A stretch of DNA of 64,000 bases. Source: Labyrinthula sp. Ha. Its lineage: Eukaryota > Sar > Bigyra > Labyrinthulida > Labyrinthulaceae. The stretch lies in assembly GCA_015227615.1 (NCBI GenBank), contig JAALGZ010000027.1, forward strand, positions 489,587 through 553,586, in the 5' to 3' direction. Position 1 is the first letter of the stretch; the number at the start of each line of letters is the position of its first letter. The notes under the pieces were generated by a model that had not been told where the DNA came from, did no database searches, and saw only the letters and a program-made list of their open reading frames with translations. Below are positions 12,330 through 25,500 of the stretch, in pieces. The translations under genes and the position numbers were made by a program.

Positions 12330-15284
12330 CTAAGACGAGTTTTCCTTGTATTTCTCTCTAAATTTCTTCCACATTTTATCTATATTCCAATTATCCCCCT
12401 CAGGACCAATCCAAGTCGACAAACCCATCAAGAAAAATAAGGTATAGAACAAACTAAACGAGATAGTTAAAGCTAACATCACTCCCATTTTAAAAAAAAA
12501 CACGATCTGCGTTCCAAGCAAAAACATACCAGCTCCAAGTGAGGTTAATCCACCAGCTACAACCGTTTTTGATATTGTTCTCGCTGAAAAAGCAACTTTT
12601 AACTCTCTTTCTTCAATACCCTGAGTTTCATATGCATAACAATACATATGCGACATATGAACAGCATAATCTACTGATAAACCAACAATCATAATTATGT
12701 TTATCGCTTCTGCAGTACCGAGTTGATATCCAAGAGGAACAGCAACAATTCCCATAACTGTAAGAATAATCCATGCAATAGTAAGGACTACAAAAGTCGC
12801 CATAACAACATTGTTTGTTGCCCGCATCATAATTATATAGACCACTGGGATTGTAATAGCTAATCCACGAATTGCATTTGCTAGGAGAGCTCTTCCAGAT
12901 GCTTCAGTCACAAAAATATCAGATGCAAACTTCAAATGGTTATAACCATATTTTTCTTCTTCTTGTACAACAAAATTACGCAATTCATCACGAGCAGCAC
13001 GAACTTCTGGACCTGGTTGAAAAGGAAATATAATTATTCTGAACTCAATTGTCGTAAACAAGACTCTTCCGTCTTCTATCCCAAAGGATTCTCTTATTGT
13101 TTCATTATTAGTAGAACTCAGAAAATCCTGTAACTGTTTAGCAATCTCATCCGCTGTGATAGAACTATCAAAGTCAGGGGAAGCTGCATCCAAAGAGGAT
13201 CCGGGGTTTTCTGCTTCATAGAACTCGTTGAAAGTTTTTAGAGGACAAATATGTTGGTACTCAATTGTTTCTGGAGTTACAAGTAGATCAACACCATTAC
13301 ATATTTTTCCTTTACATTGTATCTGTAAAACATCATCGCAGGTTGAAATAATGTCATTTATCATTTGGAGATCAAGTAAAAAGTCTTTATCATAAACTAC
13401 GTGTTCTTTATACTCATCAGGATCACCAGAATATCGACTCCATATATCTCGATCGACACCTTTGATTCCAAAAGAAAATGTTAATCGACTGAACTCTTCA
13501 TCAGTTCCACCAACAAAGGACCCAAGACCAGCAAACTCTTGAAGCATATGATCATCAGGAAGAAAATTCTCTTGTTCTGTTAATTCTTCTAATTGTGTTG
13601 TACCAGCTAAACCAAAAAGACCAATTGCAACAGTAAAAACAACAATAGGAATATGATAATTCAACAGTAGGGGAATATATTTATCCTCAACCAAGTGATC
13701 CCATTGTGATGTGGTTTCAACCTCAGTCAAACCACCCTTCGTTAACGCTTTCTTTTTCTCTATCTCTTCTTCAGCTTTATATCCCCATCTTCTATGATAA
13801 ACTAAAATAGTTGCAGGAACAATAGTTAGCGAGAAAATATACACCATCATCACACAAAGAGCAGCAAAAATTCCAAAAGCTGAAATACTAACAAGTGGAG
13901 TTATTGCAGTAAAGGCAAAAGCGCAGAATGTTGTTAAACTTGTGTTGAAAACTGTTGTAGTTCCTCTTGTGTGCATGTAAATCATTCTTCTTAACTCAAT
14001 TGTTGAGTCATCAACCTCTGCTTTTTGTTTTGAAAAGATCTCTCTTGATTGAGTCCAAGCATCAAGCAAGACAAAGTTTGCATCGGCACCAATTCCAATT
14101 ATCAAAAAGATTGCCAGGATTTGCAAAACGTTAAAGTAGGCAATCTGAATAATTGCTTTATAAACAAATATTGAAGCAGTTACAGAAGCAAAAATGTATG
14201 ACATGAAACATAATGTCAAGAATTTGGAACCAGTATAGAAGATCATCCAGCAGCTTACAAACAAGAAACTCATAATTATCCAAGTCGCATCAGCAAGAAT
14301 AAGACGAGTAAATTCCTCTTCTAAGAGCTCAAATATAAAAACTATAGCTCGAATGTCTCCAATTTTACATTTCTGTCTATAAACACTTCGAAAAAAAGTA
14401 TTTTCATTTCCACAAAAATTAAAAATATCTGATTCAATACCTAAAAGAGCATCTTTTGTTTCATCTTCTGTAGGAGAACCAATTGCAATCATACTTCTGA
14501 CAATTGTCGATGTTTCTCTGGAATTAACAAAGAATCCATTTCGAACCTCAAGAATGGGGCTTGTTTTAATTTCTTGATAAAACAAGTCAAGCTCCTCTTT
14601 TACATCCTCTTGATCTAGCAATGGACAATCTGAATAGTTGAACACAAAGTTTGTTATTCTATTGTAGAAAACACTTGCAACAGAAAGACCGTCAGTAAAA
14701 AAACCTTTTGGATCAATTGTACTCACACAAACATCTTTTGTCTCAGTAGTATCACATGCAATATCATTTGGATTGTACTTTTTGAACACAGATTGCTCAA
14801 ATTTGCAGATGCTTTGCAAATTCTTTGCGTTTATGATCTCCTCGTTCTTTAAACTAGACCTATCCCAAACATAGCCAAACAGCATTTGTGTTTCATTTAA
14901 ATTATCATCATCATCAAAATTCACATCGAAATCATCTCTTGCTAATCTTATTCCATCTTGTGCTATATTTGCAGGATCACTTGGATTAGAGTTATCATTT
15001 TCACCTTGGAGGAAAGGAAACAAGGCAAGACCAAGAATGGTCATAACAAACAAAACACCGCAGTAGCTTAAACAAAAGATTCCAGGGCGTTTGTGAATAG
15101 ATCGACAAAGATCCGCTTTCCAACCGGTAGAGTTCTCTAGTTCAGGTGGACTAGATATTATACTTTGTTGTCTCTGAGACAAGCTTCTAAACAACTCCTT
15201 TGAGGATGAAGCTCTTCTTTGAAGTTCAGGTATCACATCAGCGTTAGACTCCTCCGTATCAACAGAACTTGCTTCTTTAATCAT
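12330..15284 (-). CDS. Patched/Dispatched-like RND transmembrane protein (984 aa)
   Basis: A single-exon gene for a 984-residue polytopic protein. A cytosolic Ser-rich N-terminus (1-65) precedes TM1 (about 68-92) and a large Asn/Asp/Glu-rich extracytosolic loop (93-330). Five clustered helices follow (about 333-497), corresponding to the sterol-sensing-domain region. The half-protein then repeats: TM7 (about 544-562), a second loop (563-800) and helices 8-12 (about 803-958). Both halves carry the RND proton-relay motif GxxxD, at G397-D401 in TM4 and G868-D872 (GLSVDYAVH) in TM10. The motif followed by FVLLDAW in the first half resembles Dispatched proteins. The family exports or moves sterols and lipidated proteins, driven by cation gradients; the cargo here is unknown. 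The ATG sits in an AAAGAATG context, and a TTGACAA element lies 52 bp upstream. Length and architecture look complete. Confidence 0.9.
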   Translation of the reverse strand: MIKEASSVDTEESNADVIPELQRRASSSKELFRSLSQRQQSIISSPPELENSTGWKADLCRSIHKRPGIFCLSYCGVLFVMTILGLALFPFLQGENDNSNPSDPANIAQDGIRLARDDFDVNFDDDDNLNETQMLFGYVWDRSSLKNEEIINAKNLQSICKFEQSVFKKYNPNDIACDTTETKDVCVSTIDPKGFFTDGLSVASVFYNRITNFVFNYSDCPLLDQEDVKEELDLFYQEIKTSPILEVRNGFFVNSRETSTIVRSMIAIGSPTEDETKDALLGIESDIFNFCGNENTFFRSVYRQKCKIGDIRAIVFIFELLEEEFTRLILADATWIIMSFLFVSCWMIFYTGSKFLTLCFMSYIFASVTASIFVYKAIIQIAYFNVLQILAIFLIIGIGADANFVLLDAWTQSREIFSKQKAEVDDSTIELRRMIYMHTRGTTTVFNTSLTTFCAFAFTAITPLVSISAFGIFAALCVMMVYIFSLTIVPATILVYHRRWGYKAEEEIEKKKALTKGGLTEVETTSQWDHLVEDKYIPLLLNYHIPIVVFTVAIGLFGLAGTTQLEELTEQENFLPDDHMLQEFAGLGSFVGGTDEEFSRLTFSFGIKGVDRDIWSRYSGDPDEYKEHVVYDKDFLLDLQMINDIISTCDDVLQIQCKGKICNGVDLLVTPETIEYQHICPLKTFNEFYEAENPGSSLDAASPDFDSSITADEIAKQLQDFLSSTNNETIRESFGIEDGRVLFTTIEFRIIIFPFQPGPEVRAARDELRNFVVQEEEKYGYNHLKFASDIFVTEASGRALLANAIRGLAITIPVVYIIMMRATNNVVMATFVVLTIAWIILTVMGIVAVPLGYQLGTAEAINIIMIVGLSVDYAVHMSHMYCYAYETQGIEERELKVAFSARTISKTVVAGGLTSLGAGMFLLGTQIVFFFKMGVMLALTISFSLFYTLFFLMGLSTWIGPEGDNWNIDKMWKKFREKYKENSS

Positions 15285-15335
15285 TCTTTACTTGCTTCAG
15301 GTTTTCTTTTGTGATGTACTTAGAGAGAAATAGTG

Positions 15336-15342
15336 TTGTCAA
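15336..15342 (-). promoter_or_regulatory. TTGACAA element upstream of the RND gene
   Basis: On the coding strand TTGACAA is followed by CACTATTT. It lies 52 bp before the ATG at 15284. A related motif occurs upstream of four other genes in the window (near 33271, 49374, 61440 and 63563). A role as a core promoter or initiator element is inference. Confidence 0.35.
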
Positions 15343-18300
15343 GTTACCGACGGAAGTTTCGCGTGCATTACGTAATTGTCGGAGTTCCCGAAACTGCTTC
15401 TAATTACACACTGTGAATAAAATGAGGAATATATCGAAATTATATTGACAATGCATGTTTTTGGACTTAAAAGGGTGTACGAACAAAACTCAAGTATAAT
15501 AAAATAACCGCCATCTTCCGAATTATTGGACAACCAGTGAAATGGTTAAGTAGGGAAAAATAAGAGGAAAGTAACAATAGTGAAGACGAAAATTTTCGTA
15601 TGTAAGGATACAACATAAATAAACACTCTTGAATTCTCATGCTGATACATAAAACTAACTACTTCTAGTTCTTGAACAGTTATCATTTTGAAGAAAGATC
15701 ACTTGAATTCAAGGTGAAGGTTATATTAAAATCATATAAGTTGTTTCAGGCCAATGAATAACATTTTTCTTCTAGCACAAGGGAAGCTTTTTCGCTGAGA
15801 ATTCAACATAACTTAAAGTGATTGAACCATATTTAACAGATCTTGAAAGTCCGAAGGATACCGCTATGTTATTGACGAGGGATTTTGTTCAATGTTGGAA
15901 ACCAGTTTCATTAATAATATGTCATCTTTCTACGATATCCTGTCATACATGCCTCATGTTCTAACTCCAAGAAAAAATTTAATTTGCTTACAAAAATTAC
16001 ACGAACGACGAGCTGAGGATAATTTATATTTCGGTAGGCAAATCTAACAGCTTAACAAAACACAACGTGTGTAGTAATACTGCCCTCCACTTCTTACAAA
16101 GAGCATAGATTAATACTGTAGAAGGAAGTTTTATGAGTGGGATAACATCCTTACTCTGGTTTTTTAACCCTGATCCTTTTCCTTTGAATGAAAATGAACC
16201 AAGTCCCAGATTAAATTGCAACAACTCTCCCTTACTTCACGGATTTTTCTAAAAAATGGGGCAACTGTAAAAGAGTTCGATTTTCCATAGGTTTATCTCA
16301 ATTGGTAGTTATATGGAACTGTAATTCGACAGGAAAATTTCTTGATAAGATATAAGAAAAATTAAAGTAATTAACAAAAAGAATTATAGAGCGGCTCTAT
16401 CTTCTTCAAGCAAACCCTGAATATGAATTCTGCAATACTTGAAGTTTGAAACTCCATCCTGTTACCTACTAGAGTGATCTCTACACCAAAATTGTTGAAC
16501 TCCATTGCAGCACTTATGGCTGGTTAATGTCTTGCTGCAATTATATGTCTTTTGCTAAGTGGAAATGCATTTGGTAAATTGAACATATTAGAAGAAATTC
16601 TACCCCACAGGTTTTAACTATTGGTGACATATAACTGCTACTATGATTCTTGAAGAACCCAACAGTACCACAGTAAGATTAATAACATAGCTAATTATTA
16701 CATCGAAGTACTTGATTTAACTCAATAGTTGAAGAAACAGTTATAATAGCATTGTATAGTTAATAACATATAGGAATCTTATCGGTGCAACGGACCATCT
16801 CTTTCTTGTATCTTAGTTGACTATTGCTAAATCCCAAATGCATTCTATATTTTTATTTAAATAAAGTTTGGATGTGAAATCAGAATTTAATTAAGTACAC
16901 AGTGAAAAAATACTGAAGAACGGTTTCTGAGTAGAATCGAAAATACTAATTCTGAAGCTCGTTAATAGTCCAGTTACTTCAATCCATGGTATTTTTTTTG
17001 GAGGAAACCTTATTTTCTGGAATCATTTAACTCTTACAAAAATCCTGTATCAAAAGGATAATACGATCACTTATTTCAAATTGGGATAATTCCAGTATCT
17101 AGGCCATTTCTCTTTCTGTAGCTTTATCTCTGTCCTGGGTAGGATTTTGTTTTCAGTAGATACGGATTTGCTACCGGCAAGAAAAGTATTGAAACTGTTC
17201 GTACCCGTATGTAAGAATAAATACAATTTCGACTCCATATTAATGTTACTACTATATTCAATTCCATTATGAAAAGACCTTTTTGATGAACATTGTTGTC
17301 TGACAAAGCAGCTTATTCGAGATAGAGTTCTCTATAACTCTATATAAAATCAAAAATTATATGTAGAACTGTAGTAAGCAACAGAGGAATATATACATAA
17401 TAACTCACCTGTTTGGATTAACATATATTTTACTAAAATATAATCATATCTTCATAATCACGAAGGGATATATGTTTGCAGAATATGAAGTCATAGAAGC
17501 TACCATTTAACTCTAGATTACATTAAGTCATTACATATTATGTAGGACTGTGTACCTACAAAATCATGTCATGCAAGGGGGTACATAAGATTAAAGCTGA
17601 GTGTAATAAATCTTTTTTATTTGAATTAGAGTAACCAATTCACAACTTTTAGGCAAGAATTTTACATAGATATACTGTCAATTCTTGAATATATGATTTT
17701 ATCGTCAATTTTTATCCAAATGTATCCGGTCATCTCGTACGAGAGAAGGATGTCACTATTAATGATATTACCTTATAGTAAAATTCAACCGGATTACTTT
17801 AAGATAATGCTATCTAGGGTACCGACACATTAGAACCGTTTTTTATCGAAATTTTGGCAAGATATTATTGGGCGCAGCTAAACGAAGTTCCAGTTGTGGT
17901 ACAAAAGAAAAAAAGAGGCATGAGCAATGATGAAATACTGGGAATATAATCTGTATATCATAGATTAGGTGACTAAGGAATATCCCTCTTATTATCAAGT
18001 ATTACTTAACACCGGTGAGACAGCAAACTAAAGGCTACATTTTATAGACTGAAAACTGAGATACCCACTTGTATTCAAGTTGAGAAGAATCAGGCAGAAA
18101 TGTATTATATCTGTTGTAATTAAATAAAAAATATCATGTAATTGTTCAGAGTACAGTAATACCGAATCCGATGAAATCAATTTTTAGCAGGAACAGAGAT
18201 AGAATAATACATTCCTAGATAGGAGAAATACAATCAATGCTGATATGACAAAAATTTTATCCCATAACAACGATATAAACAATATTTTTATATTTTAAGA

Positions 18301-20816
18301 CTTCTCGTGTTTTTTGAAAATATTTAAAACATGAAGTGTACCTATCATTATTTGGTAACAGTCGGACAGATATTAACATGTCAAATTTTCTTGGTTTAGA
18401 TTTTTCTTCATCAATTATATCAAGGCCGAGCTTTTTGTGTTATTTATTTTTAAATGTCAATACAAGATGTTACTATTTACATGTGATGGAAAAGAGGGCT
18501 TACTCAATAATGAACAATTGCAACAAGCTCGGATTCTAAGCACGATTTCGTCCAGGGTTTTATTTTTGATATATTTAATTCATTGTGGTAGCAAATATTA
18601 TGTTTTTTCATATTCCCTTGGTGCAATAAGGGTTAAATTAAACCATACATGGTCTTAATAAAATAAATAATGTCAGTGATTAATACATTGACTAAAATTT
18701 GGGAGGAATTAAAAAAAGACAGGGAAACATACATATAACATAGTGTTTAAGAAATCTGAAGATAGAACTGCAAATTAGTCACTGTTCATTGCATATCTGT
18801 TAGTCTGACAAGATCAAGTATTTATATATGACTCTAACTTTTTCATCTTTAAATTTTTAATTTCCTAATGCAGCGTAAAAATTAGTTATTGATTGTGGAT
18901 AAGTTTTAGATTAATATGTATTAAATATATTAGTTAAATAGAATATATTATATCTGAATCATAGAAATACGTTCTAATTAATAACATTGCTCAGGCAAGG
19001 GGTTAGGGAATAAGTACGTAGATAAAAGAGATAAACATTAATAATAAAATGTTGGAGTCTTTATGCGATCTAATATAGCACCTATTTTCCCGAGTTGCGT
19101 GCAGGTTAAATTCAAAGCCCGTGCTCAAGCGCTTGGGTGTATTGTATGTATAGTTTTTATTATTTAGGCTGATGCTACGATGTCATATTGTACATAAAGG
19201 ATATCTCAGAGTAAGAGATACCAATACGTTATACATTTCAAATAATTTTCCCATCAAATCCTCTTCACTCACTGTGTTTGACATTATTATTTCCCCCAGG
19301 AGTCTAATGTATATACATGATCCATGTTCTCTAGGTATTTTCCTATTTTGCACTGAATAGCTTTATATTGAAGAAATAACTTTAGGTAGGAGTTAATAAT
19401 ATGGATCCATTGTAATTATAAACACATTAGAATAGTACTTGAGCACCGAATAAGCAATTTGGTTGAAAAGTGGTTATATTCTATGAATTCTCATTTCTAA
19501 AGAGCATATTAAACGTATATTTTTCTTTGAGTGTAGATACAGAAAATCTCATTAACCTGTTAATACTCTTTTCAAAGAGTCATAATCCATTTTTAAGGAG
19601 AGCTAGGCTGAGGTTGTCGCAGTTAGGGGTGATGTTTTACATTATCGCGATATATCAAACAAGTTTTGAGAATTTTGATATTACTTTGAGTGAGTTTTAG
19701 TTTTTCCTGATATTTTGAGCAATTTTTGATAATATTATGATTATTGTTCGAGTTTTTGACCATGTGGTGTACTTTTTTTGATATTTTTATACTATTACCT
19801 TCGTGATGTTTTCAAACTTTCTTTCTTTCAACCATACCATGACAGTACCATAAAAATTTCCACTGTCCATAGCAACCAATCATATGATAAATGTTCCATT
19901 TATTTAATCGTCTCCAACTATGTTTTGAAAACAGTAACCGATAATAAATCGCTCAAGGACCACATTTTAAAGATGTTGATGGAAGAAATGGAATACGAAC
20001 TTTTTGGAACATGGTCTGAATACACAATAAGTTAACACTTAGTATAAAAGTGGAATATATAAGTTTAGTTCTTATGAAATTTATCCCTCCTATAAATAGT
20101 TTGAGTTATTTGAGTTTATAATTTTAATTAGTTCTAGTTAAATAATTGGATTGAAATCTTGTTCTTTATCTGTGAGGCTTTTGCAAGGATTCTAGTGCTC
20201 TTCACTTCAAGAATTCAAAAATACCTATTAAATTAATACTGTAAATTCATGTTCAGAACTTTAAAGTTTTTTTTTCATTAAAACAAGGTTACAAACTAAA
20301 CTAAAAACCTAAAAAAATACATAGTCCCAGTTTCTTGGAAGATAGGTTCTTTTTGATCGTTTTTTTTTTTCGGTATATAACTGTACATCCCTTGCCGTAT
20401 AACAAAGGTAAGTTTCTTACAACAGAGAGAATGTAGAACACAGGTAGGGCGATAGCAGTGTATTCCATTGGTTTCATCTAGTTTTTTTTTCTAGCTCAAC
20501 CACTTGAATTTTCTAACTCAAGAAAATTATGAGTTTAAACCTCAAGCAAAATTTGGTAAATGATTCCTGGGCTATATGTCCCAAATATCAGCTGAAGAGT
20601 TTTGACATATATATATATATTCTGAATATCAGTTGCATTTTAAATTTTTTCAACCGGCACCTCTAGCTATGGCTAGTTGATTCGACTATGATTCAAGAAA
20701 GCAAGTATAGTATTCTGAGTTAGGTTTCACCACTGCGAGACGTGATATGGAATATAATCAACAATTATGATTGGAGAACAGAAATTATTCTTTCTCTTCT
20801 CCCCTTTGGTAGTATT
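15343..20816. other. Long stretch without a supported gene
   Basis: No frame here shows a recognisable domain on either strand. Candidates checked were 15339-15533 (-), 16024-16224 (-), 17124-17306 (-), 18336-18658 (+) and 19470-20035 (+). All are short, and some begin at non-ATG codons. A few less AT-rich patches (16390-16620, 17840-17930) could be eroded transposon sequence, but I could not tie them to a family. Confidence 0.45.
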
Positions 20817-21185
20817 TCATTCTCGTAGCCATGTATGTGATGGTACTGTTGTAAAGTTTGTCCAAGAATCAGAATATTGGTTTTGCAAATGCCATTGGTT
20901 TGTAGCCAGCAAAGTTATGACTCTGATTTTTTGTTTATGAATGTCAAGTATATTAATTTCGGTTAGTTTAGATTTGAACTGCAATAGAGTTTGCATCTTT
21001 TCTAGAACTGGTACTAATATTTTTTTAGTTATATTCTGAATTCTTGTTGTAAATCCTACATTCACCAATATTTCTTTTATTCTCATTTTTCTTATGTTTT
21101 TTATCAATTTATCATAACCCACATGTATTGTAACTATACTAACTAGAGCAGATAACGGAATAGTATATTTTTTTATTAATTTCAT
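20817..21185 (-). CDS. Hypothetical ORF of 122 aa
   Basis: An ATG-initiated frame of 122 codons, the longest unassigned frame in the 15.3-22.6 kb gap. The product is rich in Lys and Ile, with a mildly hydrophobic N-terminus (TIPLSALVSIVTIHVG). The C-terminal third (WHLQNQYSDSWTNFTTVPSH) is less AT-driven. No domain, signal peptide or family is recognised. In DNA this AT-rich a frame of this length can arise by chance, so it is only a candidate. Confidence 0.25.
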   Translation of the reverse strand: MKLIKKYTIPLSALVSIVTIHVGYDKLIKNIRKMRIKEILVNVGFTTRIQNITKKILVPVLEKMQTLLQFKSKLTEINILDIHKQKIRVITLLATNQWHLQNQYSDSWTNFTTVPSHTWLRE

Positions 21186-22560
21186 ATTAGATTTAAATGA
21201 TCTATTTTTCTCAATTGAACTTTTCTTTTTTAGGTATTCAAAAAATATCCTTAACCTTCTATTCTAATATATATATATATAATTTTTGTCTCATATTGCG
21301 CTTGTATAAAATGCTTCTGAACTATCTTTAACTTTTAGGAAGAAAATGCTTCTAATATTTATTAGGAGATTGTACTCTATTTAGTCTTTCATTTCATATA
21401 ACCTCAGTTCCTTATTTCCATTTTAGCTATTAGTAACATTGTGGCATCGTTTCACTCTTATTCTTTTGTTACGCACTGGTTACTAGTTTTCTACTTTTGT
21501 AGGTGTATTTTTCAGATTTGTTTTTATAGATTTATCCATAAGACGCTCTGTATTAGCGCTGCCTCTTTTGTGAGTCTTAACTTGTATATTATGGGACTTA
21601 ATGGTCTTGTATATGTATATATGTATAGAGAGATATATTGTACTCCTTTTTAAGCTTTTGTTTGGCAATTAACGTAGTTTGGATATATGCTGTTAGTTAT
21701 TTGAGCTCTAAAAGAAATAATTTCCCCTTCTTTATCATGGTATGTTGGGCTTGCCAAATAACCTTTGTTATAGAATATAGTGGTCAAACTTCTTACCCCC
21801 CCCAAATTCCCCAATATCCGTACAAAATTTCAAGATTCCAAAGTCAGAAATATTGTTCATTAATAAAAAATTTATACATTACTGATTAAAATTGATACTT
21901 TGTAAGTAATAAGGGCTTCGGTTCATCCTTCAATGTTGCAAATAAATTACTTAGTAGTACGCTCTGTTCCAATAAGTTTCCGCCTTATCACCTATTGATA
22001 TTAGTATAACTGTGTAGTCTAATTTTGGTTATTATAAATTCAATGAAACTACTGTTAATCAATCAATAGATTGATGGAAAAAGTTTTCTTCAAGTCTTGG
22101 TTGAATTCACTCGCTTTGTAGTACCATTTCTCTGCTTGGAATATGGTAGTAATGAAGTACCCCATTGCTATTAGCGCTTGAAAATTAAACGCTAAAGAAA
22201 TTTTTTGAATCCATTTCCAACTTTTAATCCTGTTTTGAATACTGAATTCTCATTTATTATTCTTATTATCATCAAAGCAATATCTTTCTTTTTTTCACGT
22301 CTTATATACATTTGGCACACAGTGAACATCTATGGGATTCTTTCAGCGACGTACATTTGATAACATCAATGTATCTATCTTTTCAAAAAAATACAGCAGT
22401 GATTTTTTTCTTGTATTTCTGTCGCTTGACTTTCTTAGCTTCTAAAATTAAATACCGTTTTATTCACTTCTATATTCTGTCTTCCAGCGATTATTGTACA
22501 TATCTTAGTGATTTTCATTTTTAAGTTATCCTTAATTCTTGAAAACTCAAACTCAGGGTG
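21186..22560. other. Non-coding AT-rich stretch
   Basis: Short overlapping frames at 21441-21653, 21638-21889 and 22312-22524 (+) have no recognisable motifs. A TA run lies at about 21270-21281 and a C8 tract at 21796-21803. I see no gene. Confidence 0.5.
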
Positions 22561-22599
22561 TTAGCTTCAACTGAACTTTGGTATTAGTGGAAGATTTAA

Positions 22600-25500
22600 A
22601 TAATAAGTTAAATCCCTCTTCAAATCCATAATTCTCCCAAGGACCCTGGTACTACAGACCTCAACCGTCCCATAATCTTACTAAACAAGGTTTTTTTTGG
22701 AAGTACCGGAGGTTGATTAACACAAACTTTCCAACCAACGGTTTGTTCTATCTCTGTTCTTTGATTAACCATAGTTCAACCCATGAAACCGCTATCCATA
22801 TCAGCATATTTTTTAGTCATATCTTTAAACCAACCACTATATGTCTTTGCATCATTGATACGTTGGTACTTACACTATTAATTTAACTATTTATATGTGT
22901 ACCAGAATATATTTTCGTATCATTGTCACTTCTTTACTTGTATCTCTTTTTTCATTTCATTCGAGCTGCATCAATTTATCCAACACATTCGTAAGCATAT
23001 CATATTAAATTATAGCCTATAAATTTTATACTAACCCCCGGAATAAAGTTCTAGTTCCACCTCATATCGCTTATACCTAGAACATACCTCAAAGTTGAAG
23101 AGATCATCTTGTCATTTTACTCATGGTTCTTAGTCATGATAATTTCTGCATTATCTTCCAACTTCAGTTATTTGGTACTAGAGATAGTTCCTTAAAATCC
23201 GGCTTCAAAATATTATTATCGCCAGTTCCATATCTTCTTCCGAATAGACGTTTTTTCATTTCACATCTATTACCGCTATTAATAAGATATACTGTATTTT
23301 GACCCTAAATAAATCCTCTGCTTGCATGAAATTCTATTTCTAGATATTCATTTCGGTCTTCAAAATGACCTTAAGGCCACGGATCTCACTCAACCTTTAC
23401 AAATTTAGTAAATTATGGAACTTTGTTGCGATCTTTGGTCTGGATCTACATGGAACGAATTTTTTTTTAATATCGAGTTCCAATTATCATATCCATTTGT
23501 GAAGATTTATTCTCGTAGAATAGTTTCTTTTCCCTTTTCAAACACGGATTATGAATAAACAAATAATTTCTACTGCCTTCACCGTTTTAGCAAATATCTA
23601 CAGTGGTAAATTAGGCTTTTGTGCCAATGTACAGCATTTATAGATATCATGCATCTTGATACACCCCTTTCCGCTTGGATGAAAGTTCAACCAACTTAAA
23701 CAGTTACTCCTTTCACATATTCATAGAGTTCTTTCAGCTCCGATCTATATTATCGAAACCGTTCGGCAAAAGCAGATCTTTACATCCCAGATTACCTGCC
23801 TTGAAATAAGAAGTCATATTACTTGAAATATATAAATTTAGTATTTAACATGGGACTCAGTTTCCTGAGCTATCAGTCAGTATTCTCCAGAATATCTTAG
23901 CATTCTATAAGAATGGCTCATCTGTCTCCACAAAAATTCTTCAAGAATTAAACATTGCTACCCAGGACACCCTCAACTGTAAAAGTATCAATCCATGACT
24001 GCAGATATTTATTTACAATCTTATTCATAATATCCGCTTTTGCTGGTTTATCTTGCGAAAATTAAATTTCATGTACCAATTTCTTATTTACTTGTGCCCC
24101 GAATGGTACTCTCCTAAAGATCATCATGCATATTCCTATCTTTTCAAATAGTGCGAAAACATCTGTTAGCTCGTCTATGTGTTAAATGATCTTTTTTGCC
24201 CCAAGGATTCCATTCAATTGTCTTCCGCAGAAAACACTAACATGATATCTTTATCTCTTCTTCTATTTCTCTATCACTCATCTCTATTTCATCTTGTTTT
24301 CTCCATACAATTATTTCTCTCTATCTCCGTTCTAAATTCTAAATCAGACCTATGCTTGTTGTTAGCATATGTTATAACGACACCAGTTAGCTCAAACTAA
24401 ACATTGTTCTCTAACAAATATTGACTCGATATGATTTTAACATACCTCGCCAAGGGCTGGTGAGTAGCTTCTTCGGATTTGTTTTCGTGTGATGAATAAC
24501 TAGCCCTTCCCCTTTCTCAAACTACTCTGAAAAAGAAAACATAATCTAAAGTACTGAACAACCTTGTTAGGAAAGTGGTCACATCTGTCGCAGAGTAGAT
24601 GGAAGTTTTTCTCAAGATCATTTGCATGTTTGGATTGAATATAACCTTTAACAAAAACATAAACTGTGTAGCTTCCTGTTGTTGCTAGTAGTCTCCTGCT
24701 CGAGATATTATTAAGCAATATTAAACATCGACCGTTCCTCAGGAAAAGGAAATCTGCATGAATTACCTTTTAAAGACTAGTTCCATGAACCGTATTACTT
24801 ATTCTTCTTCGTCTGAAATAATCCCTTGAATTGTCCTGCAGAAAAGTCATCTTTATTTTCTTTTATTATCTTTGCGAGGACTTATCTGTTGTGAATATTT
24901 CATAATTATTGATATGGAACTGATTATTCTCCGTCGCTAGGTGTACATGCAACACATGTGTCATCCAAGTAGGTTGTTCAAGTGGAAGCGTCGGTATCCG
25001 TACTTTCTTTACATCCTTATTAACAAAATTTCATGGATAATCTGTAATTAATGTTCTCTGTTGCAATAACGCTACGTTCACATGCTCCTTCATCTACATT
25101 TCCAATAGGACTTCTTTATCGACAGGTTTAATTTTCACTATGCGATTCGGTTGTAGAAACCATATGCGATAACCAAAGTAGCTCTAGCCCATTTCATTGA
25201 TTTCCTTAACTTTTTCTTTGTTTTCTGAGTGTTGCAGACACTCCATTGTAATCTCACTTGATAATCCAGATCGTTCATAATCCATGTCAGATTCTAATGC
25301 CTGCTTCCCACAGTAACCAGTCGTGTCAAGATATCTGGTAGCTTCCTTTTTTCCATGGGGATATATATATTTCCCTGATAGAAATATATTGGATCAACAG
25401 GATCCATCTGTATAAAAGTCCAATGGAAGAAAAATTCAGACTGCATTCCTGCCATATCTGATGCACAATCTAAATATGATCAGTATAAAGCTTAACGGGA

